64,000 bases of DNA from Streptomyces rimosus (GCF_008704655.1 NZ_CP023688.1:6263501-6327500); one strand, 5' to 3'; positions 1 through 8,764 are shown, counted from the first letter of the stretch. Numbers and translations: made by a program. The notes: generated by a model not told the origin, from the sequence alone.

Positions 1-1
1 C

Positions 2-511
2 GAGGTCATCTTCGTGCCGACGGGGCAGCCGTGGCAGAAGAGCCACAAGACGGTGTCCCCGGCCGAGGACCGGTATCTGATGACGGTCATCGCGACCGCG
101 TCCAACCCGCAGTTCTCCGTCAGCCGCATCGACATCGACCGCGGCGGCAAGACCTACACCATCGACACGCTGCGCGAGCTGCACCAGCAGCACCGTGACG
201 CGGACCTCTTCTTCATCACCGGCGCCGACGCGCTCGGCCAGATCCTGACCTGGCACGACGCGCCGGAGCTGTTCTCGCTCGCCCACTTCATCGGGGTGAC
301 CAGGCCCGGGCACATACTCGCCGACCCAGGGCTCCCCGAAGGGGCGGTGTCCCTGGTCGAGGTGCCGGCCCTGGCCATCTCCTCGACCGACTGCCGGGCG
401 CGCGTCGCCCAGGGGGATCCGGTCTGGTACCTGGTTCCGGACGGCGTCGTGCGCTACATCGACAAGCGCGACCTGTACCGCGAGGACCCGGCCGGCCACG
501 ACGGCCGTTGA
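2..511 (+). CDS. nadD: Nicotinate-nucleotide adenylyltransferase, 5' end missing
   Basis: Transfers AMP from ATP to nicotinate mononucleotide, giving deamido-NAD, in cytosolic NAD synthesis. The reading frame is open to the window edge; 169 codons are visible and the N-terminal GGTFDPxHxGH nucleotide-binding segment lies outside. Family features present are the [13 protein letters not shown] strand, FFITGADAL, and the C-terminal ISSTDCRAR stretch that matches the ISSTxIR nucleotide-binding motif, followed by a [11 protein letters not shown] ending. It heads the conserved actinobacterial run nadD / LytR-type protein / rsfS / phosphoglycerate mutase on the same strand. No sign of decay in the visible part. 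Confidence 0.95.
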   Translation, partial: EVIFVPTGQPWQKSHKTVSPAEDRYLMTVIATASNPQFSVSRIDIDRGGKTYTIDTLRELHQQHRDADLFFITGADALGQILTWHDAPELFSLAHFIGVTRPGHILADPGLPEGAVSLVEVPALAISSTDCRARVAQGDPVWYLVPDGVVRYIDKRDLYREDPAGHDGR

Positions 512-571
512 CATCCGCTGACGACGGCCGCCGACGACGACCGCCGACGGGGCTCACGGAAAGGGGCACCG

Positions 572-2419
572 GTGAACGACCGACAGGACCCGTACGTGCC
601 GCAGGACCCGTATGCCCACCAGGAGCAGCAGGGACAGCAAGCGCAGCAGCAGGGCCGGCCGTACGCCTATGACGCCTACGGGCGGCCGGTCTACCAGGAG
701 GCGCCGCAGCAGGTCGCGTACGACCAGTACGGGCAGCCGGTGGGCTACGACCCGTATGGCGGACAGGCTCCGTACGACCCTTATGGCCAGCAGCAGCACG
801 GCGGGCAGCAGGGGCCGGAACAGCCCGGCGCGGGGCACCAGGGATACGGCTACGACCCGTACGGCCACCAGCAGGCGCCCCAGGAGCAGTACGGCCAGCA
901 GTACGACCCGTACGGCAACCCCCAGCAGGCTCAGCAGCAACAGCAGCAGCAGGGGTGGATTCCGCAGCAGTCGGCGCAGCCGTCGTACGAGCAGGTCTCC
1001 TACCAGGAGCCGGAGCAGCAGCAGTACGGACAGCCCGCCCAGCAGCCTGCTCAGCAGCCCGTCCAGTCGCACGCCCAGCCGCCCGCCCAGGAGACCGGTG
1101 ACCGGGCGCCGCGCGGCCGGACGGCGGACACCGCGGACCGGGCGGCGTCCCCGGGCCCCGACGGCGCCCCGGACTACCGCACCGAGCAGTTCTCGTTCAT
1201 AGAGGAGCCGGCCGAGGACTCGGAAGACGTCATCGACTGGCTCAAGTTCACCGAGAGCCGCACCGAGCGGCGCGAGGAGGCCAAGCGGCGCGGGCGCAGC
1301 CGCAAGGTCATGCTGATAGTGCTGCTGGTCCTGCTGCTCGTCGGCGGCGTCGGCTACCTGTGGTGGGCGGGCAAACTGCCCGGCCTCTCGGGTGCCGGGG
1401 CGGGCAAGGAAGGCGGGGCGGCCGGACAGAAGCGCGACGTGCTCGTCGTGCACCTGAAGGACCCGAAGGGCAACAGCAGCACCGCGCTCCTGGTGGACAA
1501 CGAGGGCGCCCACAAGGGCACCACCGTCCTGCTGCCCAACAATCTCGCGGTCTCCACCGAGGACGGCGGGTCCACGACCCTGGCCAAGTCCGTCAAGGAC
1601 CAGGGCATCGACACCACCAGGGAGGCCCTGAACACCCTCTTCGGCGCCGACATCAAGGCCAGCTGGCGGCTGGACACCCCGTACCTGGAGAACCTGGTCG
1701 AGACGACCGGCGGCATCACGGTGGACACCGACGCCACCGTGCCCGGCGCCAAGAAGGGCGACAACCCGCTGGTCAAGCAGGGCAAGGCGCAGGAGCTGAA
1801 CGGCCAGGCGGCCGTCGCGTACGCCACCTACCAGGCGCCCGGCGAGCCGCAGACCAAGCAGCTGGAGCGCTTCGGACAGGTGATGCAGGCCACTCTGAAG
1901 AAGGTCTCCAGCGACGCGGACGGCGCGACGGCCACCGTGAAGTCGCTCCTGCAGATCCTGGACCCGCCGCTCACCGAGGCGGAGCTGGGCAGCTCGCTGG
2001 CCCAGCGGGCCGAGCTGGCGAAGTCCGGCGCCTACGGGACCACCCTGCTGCCGGTGCAGCCGGACGGCACGCTCAGCAAGCAGGCGGCGGACGGCGTGGT
2101 CAAGGAGGTGCTCGGTGGCACCCTCAAGAAGGCCGACCCCACCGCCACCGCACGGATCAGCGTCCAGAACGCCACCGGCAAGAAGGAAGCGACCGACAAG
2201 GCGCGGATCGCCCTGGTCAACGGCGGCTACTCGTTCGTCGACGGCGGTACGGCGGCGGCGAAGCCCGCCTCCGAGGTGACGTACGCGGACGCCGCCCAGA
2301 AGACGAAGGCCGAGGAGGCCGCCAAGACGCTGGGCCTGCCGGCCGGCGCGGTCAAGCAGGGCAAGGCCGCCCCGAACGCGGACGTGATGATCGTCCTGGG
2401 GCAGGACTACAAGGGCTGA
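572..2419 (+). CDS. LytR-CpsA-Psr-like membrane protein with LytR C-terminal domain
   Basis: 615 aa, GTG start preceded by a GGAAAGG ribosome site. Residues 1-200 are a low-complexity Gln/Tyr/Gly/Pro tail with recurring YDPYG units. A charged linker leads to one transmembrane helix at about 247-268. The outside part looks like a divergent LCP domain (about 285-460; LCP enzymes attach anionic glycopolymers to peptidoglycan) followed by a LytR_C-type domain near the end. The arginines usual in catalytic LCP enzymes are not evident, so ligase activity is uncertain. The tyrosine/glutamine-rich cytoplasmic tail resembles those of other actinobacterial envelope proteins that recruit partners. It sits between nadD and rsfS, its usual actinobacterial position. 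Confidence 0.8.
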   Translation: MNDRQDPYVPQDPYAHQEQQGQQAQQQGRPYAYDAYGRPVYQEAPQQVAYDQYGQPVGYDPYGGQAPYDPYGQQQHGGQQGPEQPGAGHQGYGYDPYGHQQAPQEQYGQQYDPYGNPQQAQQQQQQQGWIPQQSAQPSYEQVSYQEPEQQQYGQPAQQPAQQPVQSHAQPPAQETGDRAPRGRTADTADRAASPGPDGAPDYRTEQFSFIEEPAEDSEDVIDWLKFTESRTERREEAKRRGRSRKVMLIVLLVLLLVGGVGYLWWAGKLPGLSGAGAGKEGGAAGQKRDVLVVHLKDPKGNSSTALLVDNEGAHKGTTVLLPNNLAVSTEDGGSTTLAKSVKDQGIDTTREALNTLFGADIKASWRLDTPYLENLVETTGGITVDTDATVPGAKKGDNPLVKQGKAQELNGQAAVAYATYQAPGEPQTKQLERFGQVMQATLKKVSSDADGATATVKSLLQILDPPLTEAELGSSLAQRAELAKSGAYGTTLLPVQPDGTLSKQAADGVVKEVLGGTLKKADPTATARISVQNATGKKEATDKARIALVNGGYSFVDGGTAAAKPASEVTYADAAQKTKAEEAAKTLGLPAGAVKQGKAAPNADVMIVLGQDYKG

Positions 2420-2449
2420 GGGGCCGGGCGGGGCGCGGCACGGGCCGAC

Positions 2450-2479
2450 GGGCCCGGCCGCCCCGGCCCGGCCGGGCCC
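2450..2479. terminator. GC-rich hairpin downstream of the LytR-type gene
   Basis: An 11-bp perfect stem (2450-2460 with 2469-2479) and an 8-nt loop lie 30 bp after the LytR-type stop codon. There is no T tract, so it may be a transcription terminator, a pause site or a stabiliser of the upstream mRNA. Confidence 0.4.
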
Positions 2480-2592
2480 CGTACGAGGGCGGTGCCCCGG
2501 CACCGGGCCCCCGCCCGTAAAGTCCGGCGGGAGTGTCGGCGGTCCGTGAGACCCTTGGTGGGTACCTGACCACCGATCCCGAAAGCTGGATT

Positions 2593-3027
2593 GTGACCGC
2601 CACCGACCGCTCCATCGAGCTCATCCAGGCCGCCGCACAGGCGGCCGCCGACAAGCTCGCGCACGACATCATCGCGTACGACGTCAGCGACGTGCTCTCC
2701 ATCACCGACGCGTTCCTGCTGGCCTCGGCCCCCAACGACCGCCAGGTCAAGTCGATCGTCGACGAGATCGAGGAGCGGCTGAACAAGGACCTGGGCGCCA
2801 AGCCGGTGCGCCGCGAGGGCGACCGCGAGGCCCGCTGGGTGCTGCTCGACTACGTGGACATCGTCATCCACGTCCAGCACAGCGAAGAGCGCGTCTTCTA
2901 CGCCCTTGAGCGGCTCTGGAAGGACTGCCCCGAGCTCGACCTGCCCGAGGAGGCCAAGGCCACCCGCGGCAAGGCCGCCGCGCACGCCGAGGCCACCGCG
3001 GCCGAGCAGGACGGAGAGCTGAGCTGA
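2593..3027 (+). CDS. rsfS: Ribosomal silencing factor RsfS (Iojap family)
   Basis: 144 aa from the GTG at 2593. The frame is open further upstream, but protein similarity to the family begins at VTATDRSIELIQAAAQAA. RsfS binds uL14 on the 50S subunit and blocks subunit joining when growth slows. Diagnostic segments are DVSDVLSITDAFLLAS, the KSIVDEIEERL helix and WVLLDYVDIVIHV, which together form the Iojap/RsfS fold. A short Ala/Glu-rich tail follows the domain. The stop overlaps the proposed CTG start of the next gene by 3 nt, pointing to translational coupling. Start choice is fairly secure, though the ribosome site is weak. Confidence 0.93.
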   Translation: MTATDRSIELIQAAAQAAADKLAHDIIAYDVSDVLSITDAFLLASAPNDRQVKSIVDEIEERLNKDLGAKPVRREGDREARWVLLDYVDIVIHVQHSEERVFYALERLWKDCPELDLPEEAKATRGKAAAHAEATAAEQDGELS

Positions 3028-3677
3028 ACGGCACCAAGGGCGGCCGGGGCCGCCGCATAGTCCTGTGGCGCCACGGCCAGACGGCGTGGAACCTGGAGCG
3101 CCGCTTCCAGGGCACCACCGACATCGAGCTGACCGAGGAGGGCCTGGCGCAGGCGCGCCGCGCCGCCCGGCTGCTCGCGGCCCTCGAACCGGACGCGATC
3201 ATCGCCTCCGACCTGCGCCGCGCCGCCGCCACGGCCGGTGAGCTGGCGGCCGTCACCGGCCTGGAGGTCGCGTACGACGAAGCGCTGCGCGAGACGTACG
3301 CGGGCGCCTGGCAGGGCCTGACCCACGAGGAGATCGTGGAGCTGTACGGCGAGCAGTACGCGGCGTGGAAGCGCGGCGAGCCCGTACGGCGCGGCGGCGG
3401 CGAGCTGGAGACCGAGGTGGCCGACCGCGCGGCCCCCGTCGTGGAGCGCAACGCGGACAAGCTGCCGGACGGCGGCACCCTGGTCGTGGTCAGCCACGGC
3501 GGCACGATCCGTACGACCATCGGACGGCTGCTGGGTCTGGAGTCCCGCCACTGGGAGGGACTGGGCGGCCTGTCGAACTGCTGCTGGTCCGTGCTCGGCG
3601 AGGGCGCGCGCGGCTGGCGCCTGCTGGAGCACAACGCCGGCACGCTGCCGGAGCCGGTGCTCGGCGACGACACCTGA
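3024..3677 (+). CDS. Histidine phosphatase (phosphoglycerate mutase-like), apparent CTG start
   Basis: Histidine phosphatase superfamily protein, 217 aa. The phosphate-accepting histidine lies in LWRHGQTAWN and the second catalytic histidine in VVSHGGTIRT; RFQGTTDIEL and SDLRRAAATA also fit the family. The substrate is unknown; homologues in this position are usually annotated as phosphoglycerate mutase. The homologous region begins well before the first in-frame ATG/GTG/TTG, which is at 3336 after the catalytic RHG. The only initiator-like codon near the N-terminus is CTG at 3024, five bases after a GGAGAG ribosome site at 3013-3018 and overlapping the rsfS stop. The gene is probably co-translated with rsfS. 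Confidence 0.85.
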   Translation: MNGTKGGRGRRIVLWRHGQTAWNLERRFQGTTDIELTEEGLAQARRAARLLAALEPDAIIASDLRRAAATAGELAAVTGLEVAYDEALRETYAGAWQGLTHEEIVELYGEQYAAWKRGEPVRRGGGELETEVADRAAPVVERNADKLPDGGTLVVVSHGGTIRTTIGRLLGLESRHWEGLGGLSNCCWSVLGEGARGWRLLEHNAGTLPEPVLGDDT

Positions 3678-3744
3678 GCGGGCCTGCCGCGGGCCGCGGC
3701 GAGGCCCCGCGGACCGCCCCGCCGGCGGCCCGGAGGGACCGGAT

Positions 3745-3774
3745 TTCACATCTGGGCAGGTCGCAGGCTAAAGT
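3745..3774 (+). promoter_or_regulatory. Vegetative-type promoter for the first tRNA-Ala
   Basis: TTCACA (3745-3750) and TAAAGT (3769-3774) are separated by 18 bp and end 54 bp before the mature tRNA. This fits an HrdB-type promoter for a stable RNA. Inferred from sequence only. Confidence 0.6.
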
Positions 3775-3828
3775 TCTTCTTGTTCGCGGCGCCGCCGGGG
3801 AAAACCCCGGAGGAGCGGAACAAGACCC

Positions 3829-3901
3829 GGGGCTATAGCTCAGTTGGTAGAGCGCCTGCATGGCATGCAGGAGGTCAGGAGTTCAATTCTCCTTAGCTCC
3901 A
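3829..3901 (+). tRNA. tRNA-Ala (anticodon GGC), copy 1
   Basis: A 73-nt cloverleaf: 7-bp acceptor stem with one G-U pair, D arm, 5-bp anticodon stem closing a loop with anticodon GGC (reads GCC, the main alanine codon in high-GC genomes), and a T arm with TTCAATT in its loop. The 3' CCA is not encoded; only the discriminator A follows the acceptor stem. It is identical to the tRNA at 8063-8135 over all 73 nt. Confidence 0.97.
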
Positions 3902-3909
3902 CACCTCGG

Positions 3910-3944
3910 ATGATCCCGTCTCCCGCTCAGGGAGGCGGGATCAT
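3910..3944 (+). terminator. Terminator of tRNA-Ala copy 1
   Basis: Inverted repeat ATGATCCCG-x-CTCCC / GGGAG-x-CGGGATCAT around a GCTCA loop, nine bases after the tRNA. About 14 bp plus one internal mismatch. Confidence 0.75.
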
Positions 3945-4064
3945 TGCGTATCCGACGCCCGGCAGCGGCGGTGTGCTGATCGAAGCCGCCACGGCAGCGG
4001 GACTGACCCGGTCGGCGGTCCGTGGCAGAATTCGGACGGCGCCGGCAGGGGAGGAGAGGACGCG

Positions 4065-4310
4065 ATGCCCACGAGCATCATGGAGGAGGTCGAGGACCCG
4101 TACGCCGCGCCCGCGGCCCGGGGATCCGGCCCGCTGCCGGAGGCCGCGCCCCGCCCCAGCCATTGCGCCCGGCCCGCCGGTGCCGTGTGCGGCACGGCCG
4201 GCGCCGTCCTCCAGTGCCCCTCCTGCGGCTCGCCCCACGTGGCCCAGGTGCTGGGCGACAACGGCGGCATCTCGTTCGTGTGTACGGCCTGCGGCCACAG
4301 CTGGAGCTGA
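4065..4310 (+). CDS. Small zinc-ribbon protein
   Basis: 81 aa, ATG with an AGGAGAGGA ribosome site. The C-terminal half carries CPSC and CTAC pairs about 22 residues apart, a treble-clef or zinc-ribbon arrangement likely to bind one Zn. The first 45 residues are Pro/Ala-rich with two further cysteines. The ribbon resembles those of small nucleic-acid-binding or rubredoxin-like proteins, but no specific family is recognised. The next gene starts 3 bp after the stop and also encodes a two-CxxC protein, so the two are probably one transcript and may work together. It lies directly downstream of a tRNA gene. Confidence 0.75.
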   Translation: MPTSIMEEVEDPYAAPAARGSGPLPEAAPRPSHCARPAGAVCGTAGAVLQCPSCGSPHVAQVLGDNGGISFVCTACGHSWS

Positions 4311-4313
4311 CGG

Positions 4314-4547
4314 ATGGGCGCTCACAGCAGGAAATGCGACTGGTGCGGCAGCGGAACGCCGATCGTGCGGGACATGGAGCCGGTCAACGCCGACTACCAG
4401 TACTGGTGCGAGGAGTGCGCGCGGGCGCTCGTCATAAAGGGCGACCCCATCGAGACGTACCGCGAACTCGACGGGGAGCCGATCTACGGGCGGCTGCTGG
4501 ACGAGCACTGCACGCTGAAGCGTTTCTATTCGTTCGCCACGGCTTAG
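4314..4547 (+). CDS. Small two-CxxC zinc-binding protein
   Basis: 77 aa with CDWC and CEEC motifs separated by about 25 residues, then a helix containing GDPIETYRELDGEPIYGRLL. The four cysteines suggest a structural Zn site. The product is hypothetical and no function can be assigned. It starts 3 bp after the preceding zinc-ribbon gene with no separate ribosome site, which points to coupled translation. The mildly acidic, compact sequence has no signal peptide or membrane segment, so it is cytoplasmic. Confidence 0.72.
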   Translation: MGAHSRKCDWCGSGTPIVRDMEPVNADYQYWCEECARALVIKGDPIETYRELDGEPIYGRLLDEHCTLKRFYSFATA

Positions 4548-4621
4548 GTACGGGGCGGGGACGGATCCCGGCGGGACGGTCCGTAGGCGGCCGGGCGCGG
4601 CCCGGTGGTGCGGCAGGCGCG

Positions 4622-4641
4622 CGAAATCTTCCGCCGATTTC
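4622..4641. promoter_or_regulatory. Possible operator upstream of the multicopper oxidase
   Basis: A GAAATC-N7-GATTTC inverted repeat stands out as A/T-rich in the 197-bp gap before the oxidase gene. It could bind a regulator; no regulator gene is adjacent. Confidence 0.25.
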
Positions 4642-4744
4642 TCCGGGAGGGCGGAACTCCACCGGAACGCGGGTGCGTTGACGGGGCGAAAGCTGCCGCC
4701 GGAGACGGCCGGCGGCACGGGGGAAGCACTACGGGGGTCGCGTC

Positions 4745-6577
4745 ATGAGCGACATGACCATCAATCCTGTCCGGCAGGCACCGGCGCATCCGCCCCGCGA
4801 CGCGCACAAGCGGGCGGCCATGGCCGGACTGACACCCTTCATCGACGCGCTGCGCGTCCCGCCCGTCCTGCGGCCGGGCCGCAAGGAGGCGCTGCGCGGC
4901 ATCGACATCGACCAGACCACCACCTGGGTGCGGCTGCACTCCGAGCTGCCGCCGACGAAGGTGTGGGCGTACGGCGGCCACTATCCGGGCCCGACGATCG
5001 AGGTGCGCCGCGGCCGGCGGCTGCGCGTCAACTGGAACAACCGCCTCACCGGCGCCCATCCGGTGACGGCCTTCGAGGCGAAGCAGGCCGTCGGCGCACC
5101 GCCGCCGACCGACGAGCCGGGCCGCCGCGGGGACGGCACGCTACTGGACGGCGTCGCCGCCCTCCCGCCCTGGACGGTCACGCATGTGCACGGCGCGGTG
5201 ACCGGCGGCGGCAACGACGGCTGGTCGGAGAATGCCGTCCTGCCCGGCGACACCCAGCGCGCGGAGTATCCCAACGACCACCGTGCGACGGCCTGGTGGT
5301 ACCACGACCACGCCATGGACATCACGCGCTGGAACGTCTTCGCGGGCCTGACGGGCATGTACCTGATCCGGGACGACGAGGAGGACATGCTCCATCTGCC
5401 CTCCGGGCGGCGGGAGATACCGCTCGTCATCCAGGACCGCAACCTCGACACGGACGCCGAGGGCTGCCTGACGGGCCGTCTGCTCCACAAGACCCTGATC
5501 GGGCGACTGGGCAAGGAGGGCAAGAACGTCACCCAGCCCTTCGTCGGCCCGTACACCCTCGTCAACGGCGTCATCTGGCCGTACGCCGACGTCGAGGCGT
5601 GCTGGTACCGCTTCCGGGTGCTGAACGCGGCGAACAGCCGCACCTTCCGGCTCCGGCTGGTGGACGACGCGACCGGTGTGCCGGTGACGGGCGCGGTGTG
5701 GCAGATCGGCTCGGACGGAGGGCTGCTGCCGCGCCCGGTCCCTGGGGACGAGGAACTGTCCGTGGCGCCCGCCGAGCGGATGGACGTGCTGGTCGACTTC
5801 GCCCGGCTGCGCGGCCGTACGCTCCGGCTCGTCAACGCGGACCCCAGGGTGGCGTGTCCGGACGTGATGCAGTTCCGGGTGGGCGCGGCGCGGGTGCCCG
5901 ACCCGTTCGTGCTGCCGCAGGTGATCTCCCCGTCGTTCGAGCGGCTCACCCACGGCTCGGTGCCCGCCCACGAGCACCGGCTCATCGCCCTCACCCCGCC
6001 CGGCGCGGTCGGCAACTACCACCCCGAGATGTGGGAGATGCGGGAGGTTCCCGAGGCGGAGGTGCGGATTCCCTCCGAGGGCGTCATCCAGATCCGCGGC
6101 GCGAACGGCACGGTGCGCACCTACCGCCGTACGGCCCGGATGTTCGACGACGCGCTCGGCCACCTGATCCGGCACGGCGACTGGGAGCAGTGGAGCTTTT
6201 TGAACCTGGGCGGCATCAGCCACCCGATGCACCTCCACCTGGTCGACTTCCAGGTGCTGGCCCGGCACCGCTACCCGGCCGACCCGAACACCCCGTACGA
6301 CCGCGATCTCGGCGGCACCCGCGCCCCGCTCGACCACGGCGGTCCGGAGCCGGTTTCCCCCGGCGACCAGGGCTGGAAGGACGTCATACAGGTCCCGCCG
6401 GGCGAGATGGTCGAGGTGATCGGCCGCTTCCAGGGCGCCACGGGCCGGTTCATGTACCACTGCCACATCCTGGAGCACGAGGACACGGGGATGATGCGCC
6501 CGTTCGTCGTCATGCCGCGCGAGGTGCTGAAGTTCCATCACCATGCGCCGGGCGGGCACGGCCACGACGGCCACTGA
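4745..6577 (+). CDS. Multicopper oxidase, phenoxazinone synthase-like
   Basis: 610 aa oxidase related to Streptomyces phenoxazinone synthase (PhsA) and CotA/bilirubin oxidases. Copper ligands are visible: HVHG (His147, His149), HDH (His187, His189), HPMHLH (His493, 496, 498) and [13 protein letters not shown] (His572, Cys573, His574, His578, Met583), which make the trinuclear and type 1 sites. Such enzymes oxidise o-aminophenols or other phenols with O2. The [19 protein letters not shown] region and [12 protein letters not shown] are close to PhsA as I remember it. The last residues are His/Gly-rich and may bind extra metal. No signal peptide is evident. No phenoxazinone pathway genes are nearby, so a general phenol or copper role is equally likely. 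It converges on the GT87 gene, 14 bp away. Confidence 0.92.
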   Translation: MSDMTINPVRQAPAHPPRDAHKRAAMAGLTPFIDALRVPPVLRPGRKEALRGIDIDQTTTWVRLHSELPPTKVWAYGGHYPGPTIEVRRGRRLRVNWNNRLTGAHPVTAFEAKQAVGAPPPTDEPGRRGDGTLLDGVAALPPWTVTHVHGAVTGGGNDGWSENAVLPGDTQRAEYPNDHRATAWWYHDHAMDITRWNVFAGLTGMYLIRDDEEDMLHLPSGRREIPLVIQDRNLDTDAEGCLTGRLLHKTLIGRLGKEGKNVTQPFVGPYTLVNGVIWPYADVEACWYRFRVLNAANSRTFRLRLVDDATGVPVTGAVWQIGSDGGLLPRPVPGDEELSVAPAERMDVLVDFARLRGRTLRLVNADPRVACPDVMQFRVGAARVPDPFVLPQVISPSFERLTHGSVPAHEHRLIALTPPGAVGNYHPEMWEMREVPEAEVRIPSEGVIQIRGANGTVRTYRRTARMFDDALGHLIRHGDWEQWSFLNLGGISHPMHLHLVDFQVLARHRYPADPNTPYDRDLGGTRAPLDHGGPEPVSPGDQGWKDVIQVPPGEMVEVIGRFQGATGRFMYHCHILEHEDTGMMRPFVVMPREVLKFHHHAPGGHGHDGH

Positions 6578-6591
6578 GAGGGGCCGGGAAC

Positions 6592-7899
6592 CTACGGGGT
6601 TGTACGGTCCCGCCGCAGCAGCACGGCGGTCAGGGCCAGGAAGGCCAGTCCGGCGATCGGGTAGATGCCGGACAGCAGCATCTGGCCGCCGTTCTGGTGG
6701 AGTTCCTCGTGGTGGTGGTAGCGGTGCGGCACGAACCAGAGGGCGTACGAGCAGAAGAGGAGCCCCATCGCGAGCGTCCCCGCCCACCACCGCTTGCCGC
6801 TGCGGCTGCCGAAGCTGCCGCGGGCCATCGCCTCCGAGCCGAGCAGGATCAGCATCGGCACGCCCCACACCCAGTGGTGCGACCAGGAGATCGGGCTGAC
6901 CAGCAGGGCGGTCACCGCGCAGGCGACGGCCGCCCAGGCCCGGCGGCCGCGCAGCAGCGCGCCGGCCGCGAGGGCCAGCCCGAGGACGGCGACGATCGCC
7001 GCTGCCGCAAGCCACCACAGACCCGGATCGTGGGTGTGCAGCAGCCGGGCCAGCGCGCCGCGCAGCGACTGGTTGGCGGTGATCTCGACCTCGCCGACCC
7101 GGTCGGCGGCGAAGATGATCTCCGTCCAGAAGCGCCGGGAGTCGTGCGGCAGCACGAGAGCGGACAGCAGGGCGGTGCCCAGGAAGGTGAGGCAGGCCAC
7201 GGCGGCCTGCCGCAGCCAGGGGTTCCACGCGCCCCGCGGACCCGAGCCTGCGCGCAGGCGCTGCCAGCCCCGTACGAGACCGGCCAGCGCGAGGAAGACC
7301 GCGAACAGGGCCGGGGTGAGCTTGATGCCCGCCGCCAGGCCGATGCCGACACCGGCCCACCGGTTGGTGTCCTTGCGGGTCAGGTCCCACAGGACCAGCA
7401 CGGCGAGCAGCAGGTTGATCTGCCCGTAGCGCAGCGTCGTCCACACCGGCTCGCACCAGACCAGCACCGCGGCCACGGCGAGCGCCGCGGCGAGCGGGGG
7501 TATGCGCCGGGGGCGGCCGGCGAGCCGGAGGCCGAGGTGCACGACCGCCACCAGCAGCAGGAGGTTGCCAAGGGTGGCGAGGGTGCGCATCTCCGGCACG
7601 CCGACCAGCGTCAGCGGCGTGAACAGCAGCGCCGCGAAGGGCGGGTAGGTGTTGGGCAGGTTCGCGGAGGTCGCGACCATGTCGTAGAGGTCCTCGCCGT
7701 TGCGGGCGGTCCAGCCCTCGGCGCGGTAGACCATCAGATCGATCATCGTCACGTGCGCCAGCCGCTGCACGATCCAGAAGGCGGCGAAGGAGACCGCACA
7801 GCCCACCGCCGCCATCAGCAGCGGACGGCGGCGGACGAAGTCCCTCAGCGGGGTACGGCCGCCGGGTGCGGCGGACCGTTCCAGCTCCAGCGCGGACAC
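6592..7899 (-). CDS. GT87 (DUF2029) polyprenol-phosphate-dependent glycosyltransferase
   Basis: 435 aa multi-spanning membrane protein of the GT87 mannosyltransferase type, which uses polyprenyl-phosphate-mannose in the actinobacterial envelope. Family signatures are the acidic loop DLMVYRAEG after the first helix, YPPFAALLFTP, LRYGQINLLLAVLVLWD, GIKLTPALF and SWSHHWVW. About ten hydrophobic helices are present. The GTG at 7899 is preceded by GGGGAG nine bases upstream; the frame stays open further upstream into the tRNA promoter region, so the longer version is unlikely. It is transcribed toward the multicopper oxidase and away from the second tRNA-Ala. Acceptor substrate is unknown. Confidence 0.86.
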   Translation of the reverse strand: MSALELERSAAPGGRTPLRDFVRRRPLLMAAVGCAVSFAAFWIVQRLAHVTMIDLMVYRAEGWTARNGEDLYDMVATSANLPNTYPPFAALLFTPLTLVGVPEMRTLATLGNLLLLVAVVHLGLRLAGRPRRIPPLAAALAVAAVLVWCEPVWTTLRYGQINLLLAVLVLWDLTRKDTNRWAGVGIGLAAGIKLTPALFAVFLALAGLVRGWQRLRAGSGPRGAWNPWLRQAAVACLTFLGTALLSALVLPHDSRRFWTEIIFAADRVGEVEITANQSLRGALARLLHTHDPGLWWLAAAAIVAVLGLALAAGALLRGRRAWAAVACAVTALLVSPISWSHHWVWGVPMLILLGSEAMARGSFGSRSGKRWWAGTLAMGLLFCSYALWFVPHRYHHHEELHQNGGQMLLSGIYPIAGLAFLALTAVLLRRDRTTP

Positions 7900-7981
7900 G
7901 GCGTACAGCTCCCCAGGACGAATCGGGCACGGCCCGCCGACAGTACATCGAGCCGCCCCGAGGGGGCCGCGGGCAATCGAT

Positions 7982-8012
7982 TTGGCAGAAGGCGGGGAGG
8001 TCCGTGTAATGT
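7982..8012 (+). promoter_or_regulatory. Promoter for tRNA-Ala copy 2
   Basis: TTGGCA (7982-7987) and TAATGT (8007-8012), 19 bp apart, 50 bp upstream of the tRNA. The layout matches the promoter of copy 1 although the sequence between is unrelated. Confidence 0.5.
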
Positions 8013-8062
8013 AGGCGATGCCGCAGCGGGGAGCCGGAAGGAAACCGCGGCGGACCAAGTAA

Positions 8063-8135
8063 GGGGCTATAGCTCAGTTGGTAGAGCGCCTGCATGGCAT
8101 GCAGGAGGTCAGGAGTTCAATTCTCCTTAGCTCCA
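8063..8135 (+). tRNA. tRNA-Ala (anticodon GGC), copy 2
   Basis: Same 73-nt sequence as the tRNA at 3829-3901, anticodon GGC. Flanking sequence differs from copy 1 on both sides. Having its own promoter-like boxes and terminator indicates an independent, functional copy. Confidence 0.97.
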
Positions 8136-8174
8136 CAGCAGGACGACAGTGAGTCAGCTCACGGAGTCCACGAT

Positions 8175-8205
8175 ATCCCGCCCGGTCGATGCGACCGGGC
8201 GGGAT
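8175..8205 (+). terminator. Terminator of tRNA-Ala copy 2
   Basis: Perfect 14-bp stem (8175-8188 with 8192-8205), ATG loop, then CTTTCGTTT. A strong intrinsic terminator; it may also serve the minus-strand VOC gene. Confidence 0.85.
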
Positions 8206-8239
8206 CTTTCGTTTGCCGGTGCTTCCGCGGTCCGCGGGG

Positions 8240-8674
8240 TCAGTGGCCGTCCGGGGTCGGCCGGTGATGGACGTACTCCACCACCGTGCCGTCCGGGTGC
8301 CGGGCGTTGAACGCGGCCCCGGTCGGTACCTCCTGGAGCGGGAAGATGATCTCCGCCCCTTCGGCGACGAGCTTCTCGTGGTACGGGCGCACGTCGTCCA
8401 CCAGCAGCGTGCCGACGGTGGAGCGGAAGGGGCGCAGGTCCTCCTCGCCGCCCTCGATGAGCAGGAAGGCGCCGACCGTCGCCAGCCGGAGGTTCTCGGC
8501 GGGGAAGGAGAACCGGGCGTCCGCCTCGCGGTCCTGCAGACGCTCGTAGAACGCGATGCTCGCGTCCAGCCCGCCCGGCTCCACGAATACACGGATGAGG
8601 ACACGCGGTTCGGCGAGACCGGAGGAGTCGGTGCGCTTGCGCCGCACGGTGGCGGGGGCGTGGTGTCCGTCCAT
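8240..8674 (-). CDS. VOC-family (glyoxalase/dioxygenase fold) protein
   Basis: 144 aa, ATG start. It has the vicinal-oxygen-chelate pattern: RVFVEPGGLDASIAFYERL opening strand and helix, a central LATVGAFLLIEGG strand, then VDDVRPYHEKL and a closing FNARHPDGTVVEYVHH. The PDGTVVEYV ending supplies the usual C-terminal glutamate metal ligand. Single-domain members include glyoxalase-like, drug-binding and isomerase proteins, and the substrate cannot be told from sequence. The first 20 residues are basic and not part of the fold. It stands alone on the minus strand between the tRNA terminator and the redox pair. Confidence 0.8.
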   Translation of the reverse strand: MDGHHAPATVRRKRTDSSGLAEPRVLIRVFVEPGGLDASIAFYERLQDREADARFSFPAENLRLATVGAFLLIEGGEEDLRPFRSTVGTLLVDDVRPYHEKLVAEGAEIIFPLQEVPTGAAFNARHPDGTVVEYVHHRPTPDGH

Positions 8675-8764
8675 GTGATCAGCTTGGCATGGGCATGCGC
8701 CGGACGAGGGGCGTTTCCGGAACGTCCCGGCCCGCCGCAGGACGGCCCGGTGACGCCCGGCCGC

